DNA from: Cohnella herbarum
GTDB taxonomy: Bacteria > Bacillota > Bacilli > Paenibacillales > Paenibacillaceae
NCBI RefSeq assembly: GCF_012849095.1
Contig: NZ_CP051680.1
Span: 1,736,001 to 1,800,000, forward strand
Direction: 5' to 3'
DNA length: 64,000 bases
Within the stretch, counting starts at the first letter, position 1. Each line of letters starts with the position of its first letter. The translations under genes and the position numbers were made by a program. The notes beneath the pieces were generated by a model that did no database searches, had not been told where the DNA came from, and was given only the letters and a program-made list of their open reading frames with translations. This document shows, piece by piece, positions 33,657 to 42,332 of the stretch.

Positions 33657-34697
33657 TTATTTGCGGTATTTTTTCAATGCCAATGCGTTAAGGACGATAA
33701 AAATCGTCGCGAAGAGCACCAGAATCAGTATATTAACCGCAATATCGCCGAAAACTTCTCCTCGGTACATAACGCCTTTTAACGCATCCGCCGCATAATA
33801 GAGCGGCATGATTTGCCCGAAAGCTTGCAGCCAATCCGCCATCCCGTCGATCGGGACGATTCCGGCGAAGAATACTTGCGGCAATACGACGATCGGGATA
33901 AATTGTACCATCTGGAATTCGGACGCAGCGAAAGTCGACAACAGTATTCCTAGAGATAGAGCGACCAACGCGAGCAACAAGTTAATAAGCAGCACGTTCC
34001 ATATGGAACCCACGAGCGCGATATCCAATACGTTTACGGCGAACAAGACGACGATGATCGTTTGAATAACCGCGAATATCCCGTACCCCGTCAAGTATCC
34101 CGTGATCACTTCCGCCCTTCGGATCGGCGTGGACATCAGCCTTTCCAGCGTCCCCGTCGTCCGTTCGCGCAACAAGCCGATTCCAGAGATCAGGAACACG
34201 AAGAAGAAGACGAAGAACCCGACGAGAATGGGACTTAACACGTCGAAAAAGTTGGTGTCTCCGTTGCCGTAAACGTAGTTTATGGACAGGTTAGGAGGTA
34301 CGAAATCGGTAGCTAAGTTGGCGATGACGAGCGAGGCGATCGTTTGACTGACCTTCATCTTCAAAGCCTTAGCTTCCGAAGGTTCCGCGTTCGTAAGCGT
34401 GAGAGTCAGCTTGCCGTCCGTCATCCGCAGGATGCCGTCCAGCCGATCGTTTACGATCGTTTCTTTCGTATCGACGGCGACTTCTTCGATGACGATCCCG
34501 CTTTGTTCTAACGCTTGCAGAAGCGGCTTCTCGACGCTAATGACGCCTAGTCTCGGCGGGGCAACTTCGCCATTGCCGTTCAGAATGAGATTCACGAGGG
34601 TCAGAATGATTAACGGGGCTACGAATAATAACGCCAGCGTGCGTTTGTCCCGAAGCATTTGCCGAATGATTCTTTTCGTTAACGCAACCGTTCTCAT
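33657..34697 (-). CDS. ABC-2 type permease (YhaP/YadH-like)
   Basis: 346 residues: N-terminal helix, a large extracytoplasmic domain (about 45-165), then five helices with the ABC2 motif RERTTGTLERLMSTPIRRAEVITG. Such permeases export drugs or lipophilic toxins. ATG overlaps the stop of the ATPase gene. The TetR gene follows by 35 nt. Confidence 0.88.
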   Translation of the reverse strand: MRTVALTKRIIRQMLRDKRTLALLFVAPLIILTLVNLILNGNGEVAPPRLGVISVEKPLLQALEQSGIVIEEVAVDTKETIVNDRLDGILRMTDGKLTLTLTNAEPSEAKALKMKVSQTIASLVIANLATDFVPPNLSINYVYGNGDTNFFDVLSPILVGFFVFFFVFLISGIGLLRERTTGTLERLMSTPIRRAEVITGYLTGYGIFAVIQTIIVVLFAVNVLDIALVGSIWNVLLINLLLALVALSLGILLSTFAASEFQMVQFIPIVVLPQVFFAGIVPIDGMADWLQAFGQIMPLYYAADALKGVMYRGEVFGDIAVNILILVLFATIFIVLNALALKKYRK

Positions 34698-35419
34698 TGG
34701 CGCTTCCCCCCTGCGTTCAGGAATACATCCTCAAGGCTTCCGACCCCGTATTGTTCCATTAGCTCTGTCGGGGAGCCTGTCGTCAATATTCTTCCTTCTC
34801 TCACCATCGCAAGGAAATCGCATCTCCCCGCTTCATCCATGACATGCGTCGTTACGATAACCGTCTTGCCTTCTTCGTTCTTCAGGCGCAGCAGCTCGTT
34901 CCATATCGATAATCTAAGCTCCGGGTCGATGCCGACCGTAGGTTCGTCCAGGATCAGAATCCGGGGATTCTGAATTAATGCGATCGCTAGCGAGAGCCTG
35001 CGCTTCATGCCCCCGGAGTACGCGGACACCCTCTTCTTCAGTTCCTCTGTCAAGTTTACCAGCTGCGCGGTGTACGCTATCCGATCCTTTCTCTCCTTCT
35101 TGCCGAGCTTGAACAAGGAGGCGAAAAACTCGAGATTCTCTTCTCCCGATAGCTCCGCGTATAAGGCATCGGATTGCGCCATGTAGCCGATTTCCTGGAG
35201 CAATTTCAGATTCGGCATTTTCTCGCCCAACACATGAACCGTCCCCGTATCCGCCGTCTCCATGCCGACCAGCATTTTAACGAGCGTTGTTTTGCCGGCA
35301 CCCGAAGGACCGATCAAACCATAGATTTGGCCGCTCTGAATGTCCAGGTTTATTTCGTTCAGAATCGTCTTTTTCCCATAATTCTTGCTGACGCCGATCA
35401 CTTTCACGGATGAACCCAT
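34694..35419 (-). CDS. ABC transporter ATP-binding protein
   Basis: 241 residues. Walker A GPSGAGKTT, signature YSGGMKRRLS, Walker B ILILDEPTVGIDP and H-loop VIVTTHVMDEAGRC are intact. It is the first gene of the operon ATPase-permease-TetR. The operon promoter has TTGACA and TAAAAT 18 nt apart, with an inverted repeat just downstream. Confidence 0.92.
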   Translation of the reverse strand: MGSSVKVIGVSKNYGKKTILNEINLDIQSGQIYGLIGPSGAGKTTLVKMLVGMETADTGTVHVLGEKMPNLKLLQEIGYMAQSDALYAELSGEENLEFFASLFKLGKKERKDRIAYTAQLVNLTEELKKRVSAYSGGMKRRLSLAIALIQNPRILILDEPTVGIDPELRLSIWNELLRLKNEEGKTVIVTTHVMDEAGRCDFLAMVREGRILTTGSPTELMEQYGVGSLEDVFLNAGGKRQ

Positions 35420-35440
35420 TCCAACGCCTCCCGGATCAGA

Positions 35441-35490
35441 AAAAGTGAGTGATTACTTTTATTTTATGGTGACGACGAGTCTAATGTCAA
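35441..35490 (-). promoter_or_regulatory. Promoter and candidate TetR operator of the ABC operon
   Basis: TTGACA (35485-35490) and TAAAAT (35461-35466) are 18 nt apart on the minus strand. AAAAGT and ACTTTT arms (35441-35460) form an inverted repeat at the transcription start. Confidence 0.6.
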
Positions 35491-35499
35491 TATTTACAT

Positions 35500-35532
35500 A
35501 AAAAACAGTTCGAATCTCTTGGATTCGAACTG
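35500..35532 (-). terminator. Terminator of the BlaI-M56-DUF3105 operon
   Basis: CAGTTCGAATC pairs with GATTCGAACTG and TTTTTT follows on the minus strand. Confidence 0.87.
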
Positions 35533-35552
35533 CCTTTTCCCGGTTTCTCCTC

Positions 35553-36245
35553 TTACATCGTGCCGCCGCCGCGCCGAACCCTCGCCGGAATTTGCTCCGG
35601 TCCTTTATTGATGTATTCATAGATGAAGGTACCCGCCTTCCGTTCGTCGTACGCGGTTAACTCCATCGTTTTCGTCCAGGCGTTCATCACCAGTTGCTTG
35701 CCTTCGGGAATGTCCGTGCTCGGTACGGCAAGAACGCCCGCACCCGCCTTCTTGTAATGGGAGAGAACTTCGACCGCTTCTTTTATTTCCTTGCTTGCAT
35801 CCGGGCGATAATAGATCAGAATATCCCCATGCTCCAAATTATGCACCAGCAATTCCGTTGCAGGCTTCTCCGTGTAATAGCCGAATTTCAGATCGTGAGG
35901 ACTATGCGTCCCCGAAGTCGGGAGCTTCATCTCGTATAAGACCGGCATTTCCGAATGTCCTCCTCCATAATCGCGGTCTGTCGTCACCTCGATTGCCTCT
36001 TTGTAATTGAGAGTTCCCAAATCGTACTTACCGGAGGAGTTCTGAACCAACGCTACGATGATTGCCAAGACGGCTACCGCTAATAGGGAATGAGCGGTCA
36101 TGCGCATCTTCTTGCTTTTCTGCTTTAACTCGGCTTTCCGCTCCTTCTTCAATTGACTCGTGTTCGTCTTATTCCATTTCGAAGCTAATCCGTAACCGAT
36201 TAGAGCGGCTATTAGAATCAAGGCGCCGATTATTCCCATGACCAT
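35553..36245 (-). CDS. DUF3105 membrane-anchored protein
   Basis: 230 residues: a helix at the N-terminus, a basic stretch, a second helix (MTAHSLLAVAVLAIIVALV), then the DUF3105 domain outside with YEMKLPTSGTHSPHDLKFGY and LLVHNLEHGDILIYY. The conserved H and HNLEHG are the landmarks of this family, whose function is unknown; H and M residues could bind copper. Start ATG 36245 has GGAGAG at 8 nt. It is the third gene of the operon with BlaI and an M56 peptidase, beside copper genes. Confidence 0.8.
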   Translation of the reverse strand: MVMGIIGALILIAALIGYGLASKWNKTNTSQLKKERKAELKQKSKKMRMTAHSLLAVAVLAIIVALVQNSSGKYDLGTLNYKEAIEVTTDRDYGGGHSEMPVLYEMKLPTSGTHSPHDLKFGYYTEKPATELLVHNLEHGDILIYYRPDASKEIKEAVEVLSHYKKAGAGVLAVPSTDIPEGKQLVMNAWTKTMELTAYDERKAGTFIYEYINKGPEQIPARVRRGGGTM

Positions 36246-36338
36246 ATTCTTTTCTCTCCATTCGTCGTAATGGGTATTAGAATCATAAACTCCGAACACT
36301 ACGCTTCGTAGTTTATGATCGAGCGCAAAAACGGCAAA

Positions 36339-37196
36339 TCAGATGCCCGCGAGCAGCATCATGAACATAATAAGCACCAGCATATAGGCCGAGGTCACGA
36401 TGGATGTCGCGTCCAGCTTCACCGGAAGGGTGCGCACCGGATTAACGAGCTCCTGCAGCCTATAGTTGATCGAACCGTCGGAGAAATTCGCCAACTCGGG
36501 AGTCGCATTAAGATTTGGCCCGCTTCTGATCAGCTTTAATATGGCGCTGCCTAAGCCGAGTTCGGATCCCGTTCGATGAATCGCATATTCGTCGGCCGCG
36601 AGCTCGCTGATGATTTTATAATTCAAATAGGACCATCGCGCAAGCGGGATAAACCACAGGGCTTGCGAGATTAAGCGGGTTAGAAGAATCTTAGCCGTAT
36701 CGCGGTTAATCTGATGAAACGATTCATGTTCGATAACCGCCCTCAGCTCCTGCTCGTCCAATCTATCGATCAATGCCGTAGACAACACGATTCGAGGTTG
36801 GCGGAAACCGACCGTAAACGCGAGCATTCGTTCCTGCTTCACGACGATCAGATCGGAATGACGGTTAAATTTCCGGGTAATATGTTCCGATAGACGCGAA
36901 TCGGTTATCGCGCTCAGTTTGTTCCTGAAACGGCGAAGGAGAATAAACTGATGCGCTCCTCCGAATATTCCGATTCCTAATGTAGAAACGATAAGTAGAT
37001 TGAGCAGGATAGTGATTACACGAAACGGCAAAGAATCCGGATGGAATAATCCGATACAGAAGTTAAAAATATTTCTGTGCAGGCTAGTCCCCCACAGCAA
37101 ATGCGCTACGTACATCCCCATTTGGCTTAACACCAGCATGGCGATTGCAACGCTAACGGCGAGGACGACATACGTTTGTTTTTTTCTCCGCATCAT
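36339..37196 (-). CDS. M56-family membrane metalloprotease (BlaR1-like, no sensor domain)
   Basis: 285 residues. The zinc site HESFHQINRD (HExxH, about residue 158) is flanked by membrane helices, and LAADEYAIHRTG supplies the third ligand (Glu). The C-terminal penicillin-sensor domain of BlaR1 is absent. M56 proteins of this kind cleave the BlaI-type repressor on a signal. Its start overlaps the BlaI stop (ATGA). The signal may be metal-related given the neighbours, an inference. Confidence 0.9.
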   Translation of the reverse strand: MMRRKKQTYVVLAVSVAIAMLVLSQMGMYVAHLLWGTSLHRNIFNFCIGLFHPDSLPFRVITILLNLLIVSTLGIGIFGGAHQFILLRRFRNKLSAITDSRLSEHITRKFNRHSDLIVVKQERMLAFTVGFRQPRIVLSTALIDRLDEQELRAVIEHESFHQINRDTAKILLTRLISQALWFIPLARWSYLNYKIISELAADEYAIHRTGSELGLGSAILKLIRSGPNLNATPELANFSDGSINYRLQELVNPVRTLPVKLDATSIVTSAYMLVLIMFMMLLAGI

Positions 37197-37609
37197 TCCG
37201 GCTTCCTCTTCAATCCTTGGATTTTAAGCTCCAATTGATCAAGCAGCTCTTGATCTACTTCCTTCAACACGTCGATCATATGGTTGATGACGAGTCCGCC
37301 GAATTCCTCGAACAGATTTTCCGTTAGTTTCTTGGATTGCTCCTCGATAAACCGTTCTTTCGATTGGCTAGGCTTGTACAGAGACTGCCTGGAACGAGAT
37401 CGCTTTAGCAAAATGCCCTTGTCCACTAACCGATTCATCACCGTCATAACCGTATTGAAGTTAATGGGCTTGCTCTGCTCTAGTCTTGATTGCACTTCCT
37501 TGATGCTCATCTCTTCCGAATTCCATAGCAGTTCCATGATCTTGGCTTCCAACGTTCCGAAAAACCGATTTAATCCCACTTCGTCGTATTTAAAACTTTT
37601 GATACTCAA
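37193..37609 (-). CDS. BlaI/MecI/CopY-family repressor
   Basis: About 138 residues. Winged helix: LEAKIMELLWNSEEMSIKEV and NFNTVMTVMNRLVDKGILLK, with the C-terminal dimer helices after RFIEEQSKKL. It lacks the CxC pairs of copper-sensing CopY, so release by M56 proteolysis is likelier than direct copper binding. I prefer TTG 37609, 7 nt after AAGGTGGG; GTG 37621 is an alternative. It heads the operon BlaI-M56-DUF3105 and has a perfect operator-like repeat upstream. Confidence 0.88.
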   Translation of the reverse strand: MSIKSFKYDEVGLNRFFGTLEAKIMELLWNSEEMSIKEVQSRLEQSKPINFNTVMTVMNRLVDKGILLKRSRSRQSLYKPSQSKERFIEEQSKKLTENLFEEFGGLVINHMIDVLKEVDQELLDQLELKIQGLKRKPE

Positions 37610-37627
37610 ATCTTCGCCCACCTTCCA

Positions 37628-37662
37628 CTACACATTATAGTGTAGCATGGAATGCGTTACAA
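37628..37662 (-). promoter_or_regulatory. Promoter and operator of the BlaI operon
   Basis: CTACACATTATAGTGTAG (37628-37645) is an inverted repeat whose centre holds the minus-strand TATAAT (37634-37639). TTGTAA (37657-37662) lies 17 nt upstream. Autorepression by BlaI is expected. Confidence 0.72.
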
Positions 37663-37751
37663 GCTTGAAAATGTTGACGAATCACCGCCGATAAAGGTGC
37701 ATAGATATCACAATAGCTGCTGCATATCTAGACAACGGAAGAAGGGATCCC

Positions 37752-38162
37752 TTGAAAGCCATTTCGCTCACCCTCTTGCTCCTGCTGCTCATCGTTGCGG
37801 GCGTATTTTATTTATTGCCCGACAATTCGGGAATATCGGCCAAAACGGACTACAGCAACGAAGCTGTTCGAATAAGCGTAACTTCGAACCAAGAAGCGGC
37901 GGTAGCCATGAGCGAAAATTCCTTCACGCTCCAACTAACCGATGCGGCCGGTCAACCGATTCGACAGGCGAATCTTAAGGTGCAATTGTTGATGCCGAAA
38001 ATGTATTGCGGAATCATTATGGCTCAAGTATCCGAACAGACGCCGGGTTCTTACCTCATTAAGGGCATACCGGTGATGCAAGGAAAGTGGAATGCCGAAA
38101 TCTCTCTGCGGATCGCGGATCAGCTTATACGGGTGGACCACCCTTTTATCGTCAAATCATGA
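37752..38162 (+). CDS. FixH/YtkA-like membrane-anchored protein
   Basis: 136 residues: an N-terminal anchor (LLLLLLIVAGVFYLLP) followed by an outside beta-sandwich of the YtkA/FixH type (FTLQLTDAAGQPIRQANLKV, QTPGSYLIKGIPVMQGKW). The segment LMPKMYCGIIMA has Met and Cys residues placed as in copper-binding relatives. TTG 37752 is the start, 7 nt after AGAAGGG. It is convergent with the SafE-copA operon; in other bacteria fixH and fixI/ccoI (a copper ATPase) occur together for cytochrome oxidase assembly. Confidence 0.75.
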   Translation: MKAISLTLLLLLLIVAGVFYLLPDNSGISAKTDYSNEAVRISVTSNQEAAVAMSENSFTLQLTDAAGQPIRQANLKVQLLMPKMYCGIIMAQVSEQTPGSYLIKGIPVMQGKWNAEISLRIADQLIRVDHPFIVKS

Positions 38163-38182
38163 ATGAATTCTGCCAACTTCAT

Positions 38183-38866
38183 CTACCATAGCCAGGGATG
38201 GATGGAGGGTACCCACCCATTCGCGACGAAACCTTTCATTAAAGACAGAATCCCCATTAAATATGCGAGGCTAGCTCCTGCCGTCCGCATCCCTTTCCTC
38301 CATTTTTTCCGAATGCCTCCGGCAAAGAGACCTGTGATGAGTAAGATGGGAAACGTCGATAATCCGAAAACAAGCATGATGATCAAGCCGTCCAACCATA
38401 ACGCCGTCGAGGCTGCATTCATCTGCATCGCGTAAGTAAGCCCGCAAGGGAGAAATCCGAGCATAATCCCCGTTAAATAAATCCCAGTCAGGTCGTACTT
38501 TTCTCTGACATGCGCGATTTTCTTCGTCAAGTAGCGGCTTCCCGGCACCCAATGATGAGGTATGGGCAACGTATAACGCCAATAGGTCCAGAGCAGAATG
38601 AATACCCCCGCGAGAATGCTCGCTATGCTCTGAATGCCTACGAGACCGCCGGCTAAATTCATAAAAGAACCCGCGTATCCCATTGCCCCGCCGATCAGCG
38701 AGTAAGTCGTAATTCTACCCGCGTTATACGCCAACACCGAACGTAAAGGAGATTGTTTCGCATTCATCGCGAAGGAGGATGCGATTCCTCCGCACATGAT
38801 TAAGCAATGCGGGGCTCCCGCCAAACCGGACAAGGCGACGATGAGCAGCGCGTTTCCCGTTATCAC
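38183..38866 (-). CDS. SafE/UreH-type (TauE-like) membrane protein
   Basis: 227 residues with six membrane helices. ALSGLAGAPHCLIMCGGIASS at the N-terminus is the conserved PHCxxMCGG motif of the family found next to copper P-type ATPases; the Cys, His and Met may carry copper. Database names such as sulfite exporter or urease accessory are historical. GTG 38866 is the start. It follows copA by 21 nt, so it is cotranscribed. Confidence 0.85.
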   Translation of the reverse strand: MITGNALLIVALSGLAGAPHCLIMCGGIASSFAMNAKQSPLRSVLAYNAGRITTYSLIGGAMGYAGSFMNLAGGLVGIQSIASILAGVFILLWTYWRYTLPIPHHWVPGSRYLTKKIAHVREKYDLTGIYLTGIMLGFLPCGLTYAMQMNAASTALWLDGLIIMLVFGLSTFPILLITGLFAGGIRKKWRKGMRTAGASLAYLMGILSLMKGFVANGWVPSIHPWLW

Positions 38867-38887
38867 TTGCGCGTATCTCCCCTTTCC

Positions 38888-41086
38888 TCATGCTCTCTTC
38901 TTGCCCGACCTCTGAAGTCTGAGCGCGTTAGCGACGACGGTTACCGAGCTTGCGGCCATTCCGATGCAAGAGACGCGCGGATCCAAGTAGCCGAATGCCG
39001 CAAAGGGAACGGCGATCAGATTGTAAACAACGGCAAGCGCTAGATTTTGTTTGATGTTCCCCATCGTTTTCCTGCTGATCCCGATCGCGTCCAAGATGCC
39101 GGATAATCGATCGTTAACGAGAATAACATCGCCTGCCTCTCTCGCGGAATTTACGCCTCCCCCCATCGCGATTCCGACGTTGGCCGCCGCCAAAGCCGCG
39201 GTATCGTTGTTGCCATCTCCGAGCACGGCGACGATTCTCCCTTTGTCCCGCAACTCTCGAACGACGGCGAGCTTCATCTCCGGACTCATCGCGGCCCGGT
39301 AATGATCCGCTCCGACTTCGGCGGCGATCTTACTCGCCGGCTCCGGCTGATCGCCCGTCAGCATCCATACTTTCGCCTGGGATTTCAGTTTGCGAACGAC
39401 TTGCGGAGCTTCCGTCCGCAACACATCGCTTAGAACGAGCCATCCGGTTAACCTGGCATTCACGGATACGTAGAGGATCGTCCTTCCCCCGCCGCCCGAC
39501 GTCGGCAATGACTGAGCTTGTTGTTCCGCCATTGCCGGGAGCTCAGATTTCATCCAGCGATAATGACCTACCCGGACCGTCTTCCCTTCCACGATTCCTT
39601 TCATTCCGTTACCCGGCAACTCGACCACATTAGATGCCTCCGGAACGATAATTCGGCGACGATCCGCGCCTTGAACGATCGCTTGCGCCAATAAGTGCGC
39701 GGAGTGTTGTTCCACCGCGGCGGCCATCCGGATTAAATAGGCTTCCGAATCCGTTACGCTCTGAACGCCGAGCAAGTGTGGTCTTCCCTCCGTCAGCGTT
39801 CCGGTTTTGTCGAGCAAGACATGATTTACCCGGTGTAGCGTCTCCAATGCACGCCCATCCTTGAAGAGAATGCCCGACTTCGCCGATAAAGCCGTCGCGA
39901 CAAGGATCGAAACGGGCGTTGCCAAGCCTAACGCGCAAGGGCAAGCAACGAGCAATACGGACAGCGCTTGACGCATAGCCATCTCGGACGCATTTTCTTG
40001 CGCAGAGAATAACCATGCGATGTAAGTGACGACTGCGCACAGAAGCATGAACGGGACGAAATAAGCGGCGACGCGGTCGACCTTGCGCGCGATTAACGGT
40101 TTATTGCTTTGCGCTTCTTCCACCATCGCGATCATCCGGGTAAGACGCGAACGTTGGGTTTCGCTGCCCGCTTGAATAAGAAGCTTCCCGTTCAGGCACC
40201 TGGTGCCGCTAAACACCTGATCCCGAATCGACTTCATGACGGGATGGCTTTCGCCCGTCAGCAACGATTCGTCAATCTCGGAAGCGCCGGAGACGATCGT
40301 TCCGTCAGCCGAAATCCACTCTCCCGCCAACACGCAGACGATGTCGCCCCTGCGCAACTCCTCGGAGGGGATCCATGTTTCCTCCTTGCCGCGAACGATG
40401 CGCACGAGCCGAATTTGCAGATCGTACAATTCGTTTAAATCTTTTAAGGCTTTGCCCCTTGCGATGGATTCGAGCAACTTGCCGAGCAGAATGACCGTCA
40501 AGATCATCGCGATCGCATCGAAGTAAAGCGGGACATGCCCATGTCCCGTCGAGCCGATATGGCGGAAGATTTGATAATGACTGTAGAAATAAGCGGCCGA
40601 CGTGCTAATGACGACCAATACATCCATATTGGCGCTTCGCTGTTTTAATGCACGATAAGCGCCAACGTAGAAGGGGTACGCGATATAAAATTGCAAAATC
40701 GTGGCAAGGCCCCATTGAAAGAACGTATCGTGAAAGAGATGCGGAGTCCACACTCCGGATAGAAGCGGAAAATGCGCCAGCATGCCCCACATGAGCGGGA
40801 ACGAAAGGATTAGCGAAGCCAGAAACCGGATGCGGTAATGGCGCACTTCGGAATCGTTCGCGTCTTTCGGCCTTTGCGCATGCTCGATTCCGTAACCCAA
40901 TTGTTCGATTTTCCGGTAAACATCCGCTTCTCCGACCGTGCCTTGATCGATTTGAACCGAAGCTTGGGCGGTCGCCAAATTCACCGAAATCGTATGGACT
41001 CCATCCATCCGTCCTACGGCTCTTTCGATTCTCGATGAACACGCCGCGCAGGTCATCCCCGTGATATACAGCCTTAACGTCTGCAA
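38888..41086 (-). CDS. copA: Copper-transporting P1B-type ATPase
   Basis: 732 residues. One HMA domain (GMTCAACSSRIERAVG), membrane site ACPCALGLATPVS, phosphorylation site DKTGTLTEG, hinge GDGNNDTAALA, and the copper-class markers YN (VVYNLIAVPF) and MAASS in the last two helices, which identify the Cu+ class (P1B-1). It starts at TTG 41086 after GAGGGA. It could export excess copper (CopA) or feed cytochrome oxidase (CcoI/FixI); the SafE-like and FixH-like neighbours favour assembly. Confidence 0.94.
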   Translation of the reverse strand: MQTLRLYITGMTCAACSSRIERAVGRMDGVHTISVNLATAQASVQIDQGTVGEADVYRKIEQLGYGIEHAQRPKDANDSEVRHYRIRFLASLILSFPLMWGMLAHFPLLSGVWTPHLFHDTFFQWGLATILQFYIAYPFYVGAYRALKQRSANMDVLVVISTSAAYFYSHYQIFRHIGSTGHGHVPLYFDAIAMILTVILLGKLLESIARGKALKDLNELYDLQIRLVRIVRGKEETWIPSEELRRGDIVCVLAGEWISADGTIVSGASEIDESLLTGESHPVMKSIRDQVFSGTRCLNGKLLIQAGSETQRSRLTRMIAMVEEAQSNKPLIARKVDRVAAYFVPFMLLCAVVTYIAWLFSAQENASEMAMRQALSVLLVACPCALGLATPVSILVATALSAKSGILFKDGRALETLHRVNHVLLDKTGTLTEGRPHLLGVQSVTDSEAYLIRMAAAVEQHSAHLLAQAIVQGADRRRIIVPEASNVVELPGNGMKGIVEGKTVRVGHYRWMKSELPAMAEQQAQSLPTSGGGGRTILYVSVNARLTGWLVLSDVLRTEAPQVVRKLKSQAKVWMLTGDQPEPASKIAAEVGADHYRAAMSPEMKLAVVRELRDKGRIVAVLGDGNNDTAALAAANVGIAMGGGVNSAREAGDVILVNDRLSGILDAIGISRKTMGNIKQNLALAVVYNLIAVPFAAFGYLDPRVSCIGMAASSVTVVANALRLQRSGKKRA

Positions 41087-41212
41087 TTCGATCCCTCTTC
41101 CCGCCCGTCGGATTCGTTCAAGCTTTCGCTTGTCCTTCTAATCTATGAGCAGGGAAAATCGTTCAGAATAGTCTCTGGGCAAAGGTTAGGTTACCGGTTA
41201 ATCGAATCCCGC

Positions 41213-41280
41213 AAAAAAATACACCCAAGAATATCATTAGATCCCCCGAAGGTTAATCTAATGTCTATTCATTGGGTGCA
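41213..41280 (-). terminator. Terminator of the dehydrogenase-Tat operon
   Basis: TGCACCCAA pairs with TTGGGTGTA over a long imperfect stem with inner ATTAGAT/ATCTAAT, and seven T follow on the minus strand. Confidence 0.8.
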
Positions 41281-41333
41281 TTTCACAATTATCGCAGCTA
41301 ACTAGCTTATTCGAATTTGATCCAATCTTCAGC

Positions 41334-41531
41334 TTAAGACTGCTTCTCCACTTCGACTACCGTTACCCGATCCTCCGGCTCCTCGTCCACGATGCCTTTG
41401 GTCGAATTGCGGAATTCGCGCAAAGTATCGCCGAAAGCCCGGCCTAACTGCGGCAGCTTGGCCGGACCGAACACGATCAGCGCGATAACCAAAATGATGA
41501 CCAGCCCCGAAATCCCTATGTTGTTGAACAT
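41334..41531 (-). CDS. tatA: Twin-arginine translocase subunit TatA/E, second copy
   Basis: 65 residues: membrane helix GISGLVIILVIALIVFGPAK, hinge GP, amphipathic LGRAFGDTLREFRNST and an acidic tail. It is 44 nt after tatC and is the last gene of the dehydrogenase-Tat operon. Together with that tatC it makes a minimal TatAC system as in B. subtilis. Confidence 0.93.
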   Translation of the reverse strand: MFNNIGISGLVIILVIALIVFGPAKLPQLGRAFGDTLREFRNSTKGIVDEEPEDRVTVVEVEKQS

Positions 41532-41576
41532 TGCGGATCACCTCCCTTCTCCTTGTATGAATCCTGTTCCCTTACG

Positions 41577-42332
41577 TTAGGTCGGACGAACGGCCACGAG
41601 CGTTCTTCTTCGATGATAACGCGTGGAGATGAACGCGCTGATCTCGAAGAGTACAATGAGAGGAACCGTCACCGATAGATGCGAGACGAAATCCGGCGGT
41701 GAGATCAGCGACCCTAGTATCGCTAGTCCGACATAAGCGAATTTGCGTACTTTCTTCAGCTTGTCCGGCGTCAGCATTCCGATCCGCGTAAGGAACATCA
41801 TCACGAGCGGCATTTCGAAGGCGATTCCCATCGGCAACAGAAAACTCGTCAAAAACGACACGTAATGCTGAATTCCGTATACCTCCATGGCGCCGATGCT
41901 CTGATTCAGTTTAATCATGAACCGGATCATCATCGGTAGCGCGACGGTATAACCGAAACCCACCCCGAAGATGAACAGCAAGAACGACAACGGTACGTAG
42001 AGCAGCGTGCTTTTCGCTTCGGAATCGGTCATCCCGGGTCGGGCGAATGCCCAGAGATGGTACAGTAACACCGGCAACGTCAACACGACTCCGACCAGCA
42101 ATGCGCATTTCATGTACACGAGCAGTCCGTCGGATAACGCGAACACGCTCCACTCGACTTGCACGGCCCCCATATTTTCTTTTACGAAAGTTAGAAGCTT
42201 CGGAGATAAGTACAGACCGAAGCTTAACGCCGCGATAAAATAAACGGAAACATAGATGAGACGCTTGCGAAGCTCCGTTAAATGGATGACCAGATCGCGA
42301 TCGAGCGCTTCCGATCTCTGCCCCCCGCTCAT
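41577..42332 (-). CDS. tatC: Twin-arginine translocase subunit TatC
   Basis: 251 residues with six membrane helices. The signal-binding N-terminus HLTELRKRLIYVSVYF, the loop VLTLPVLLYHLWAFARPGMT with the conserved Pro and Glu region, and FEMPLVMMFLTRIG are diagnostic. It overlaps the GMC oxidoreductase gene by 4 nt, so it is translationally coupled to its likely cargo. It is the only TatC here and may also serve the multicopper oxidase exported from the cluster at 25-27 kb. Confidence 0.96.
   Translation of the reverse strand: MSGGQRSEALDRDLVIHLTELRKRLIYVSVYFIAALSFGLYLSPKLLTFVKENMGAVQVEWSVFALSDGLLVYMKCALLVGVVLTLPVLLYHLWAFARPGMTDSEAKSTLLYVPLSFLLFIFGVGFGYTVALPMMIRFMIKLNQSIGAMEVYGIQHYVSFLTSFLLPMGIAFEMPLVMMFLTRIGMLTPDKLKKVRKFAYVGLAILGSLISPPDFVSHLSVTVPLIVLFEISAFISTRYHRRRTLVAVRPT

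Noticed and set aside
38183..38866. Sulfite exporter or urease accessory protein, as the family name suggests
   Set aside because: No urease or sulfur genes are near; the PHCLIMCGG motif and the copA neighbour favour a copper role.
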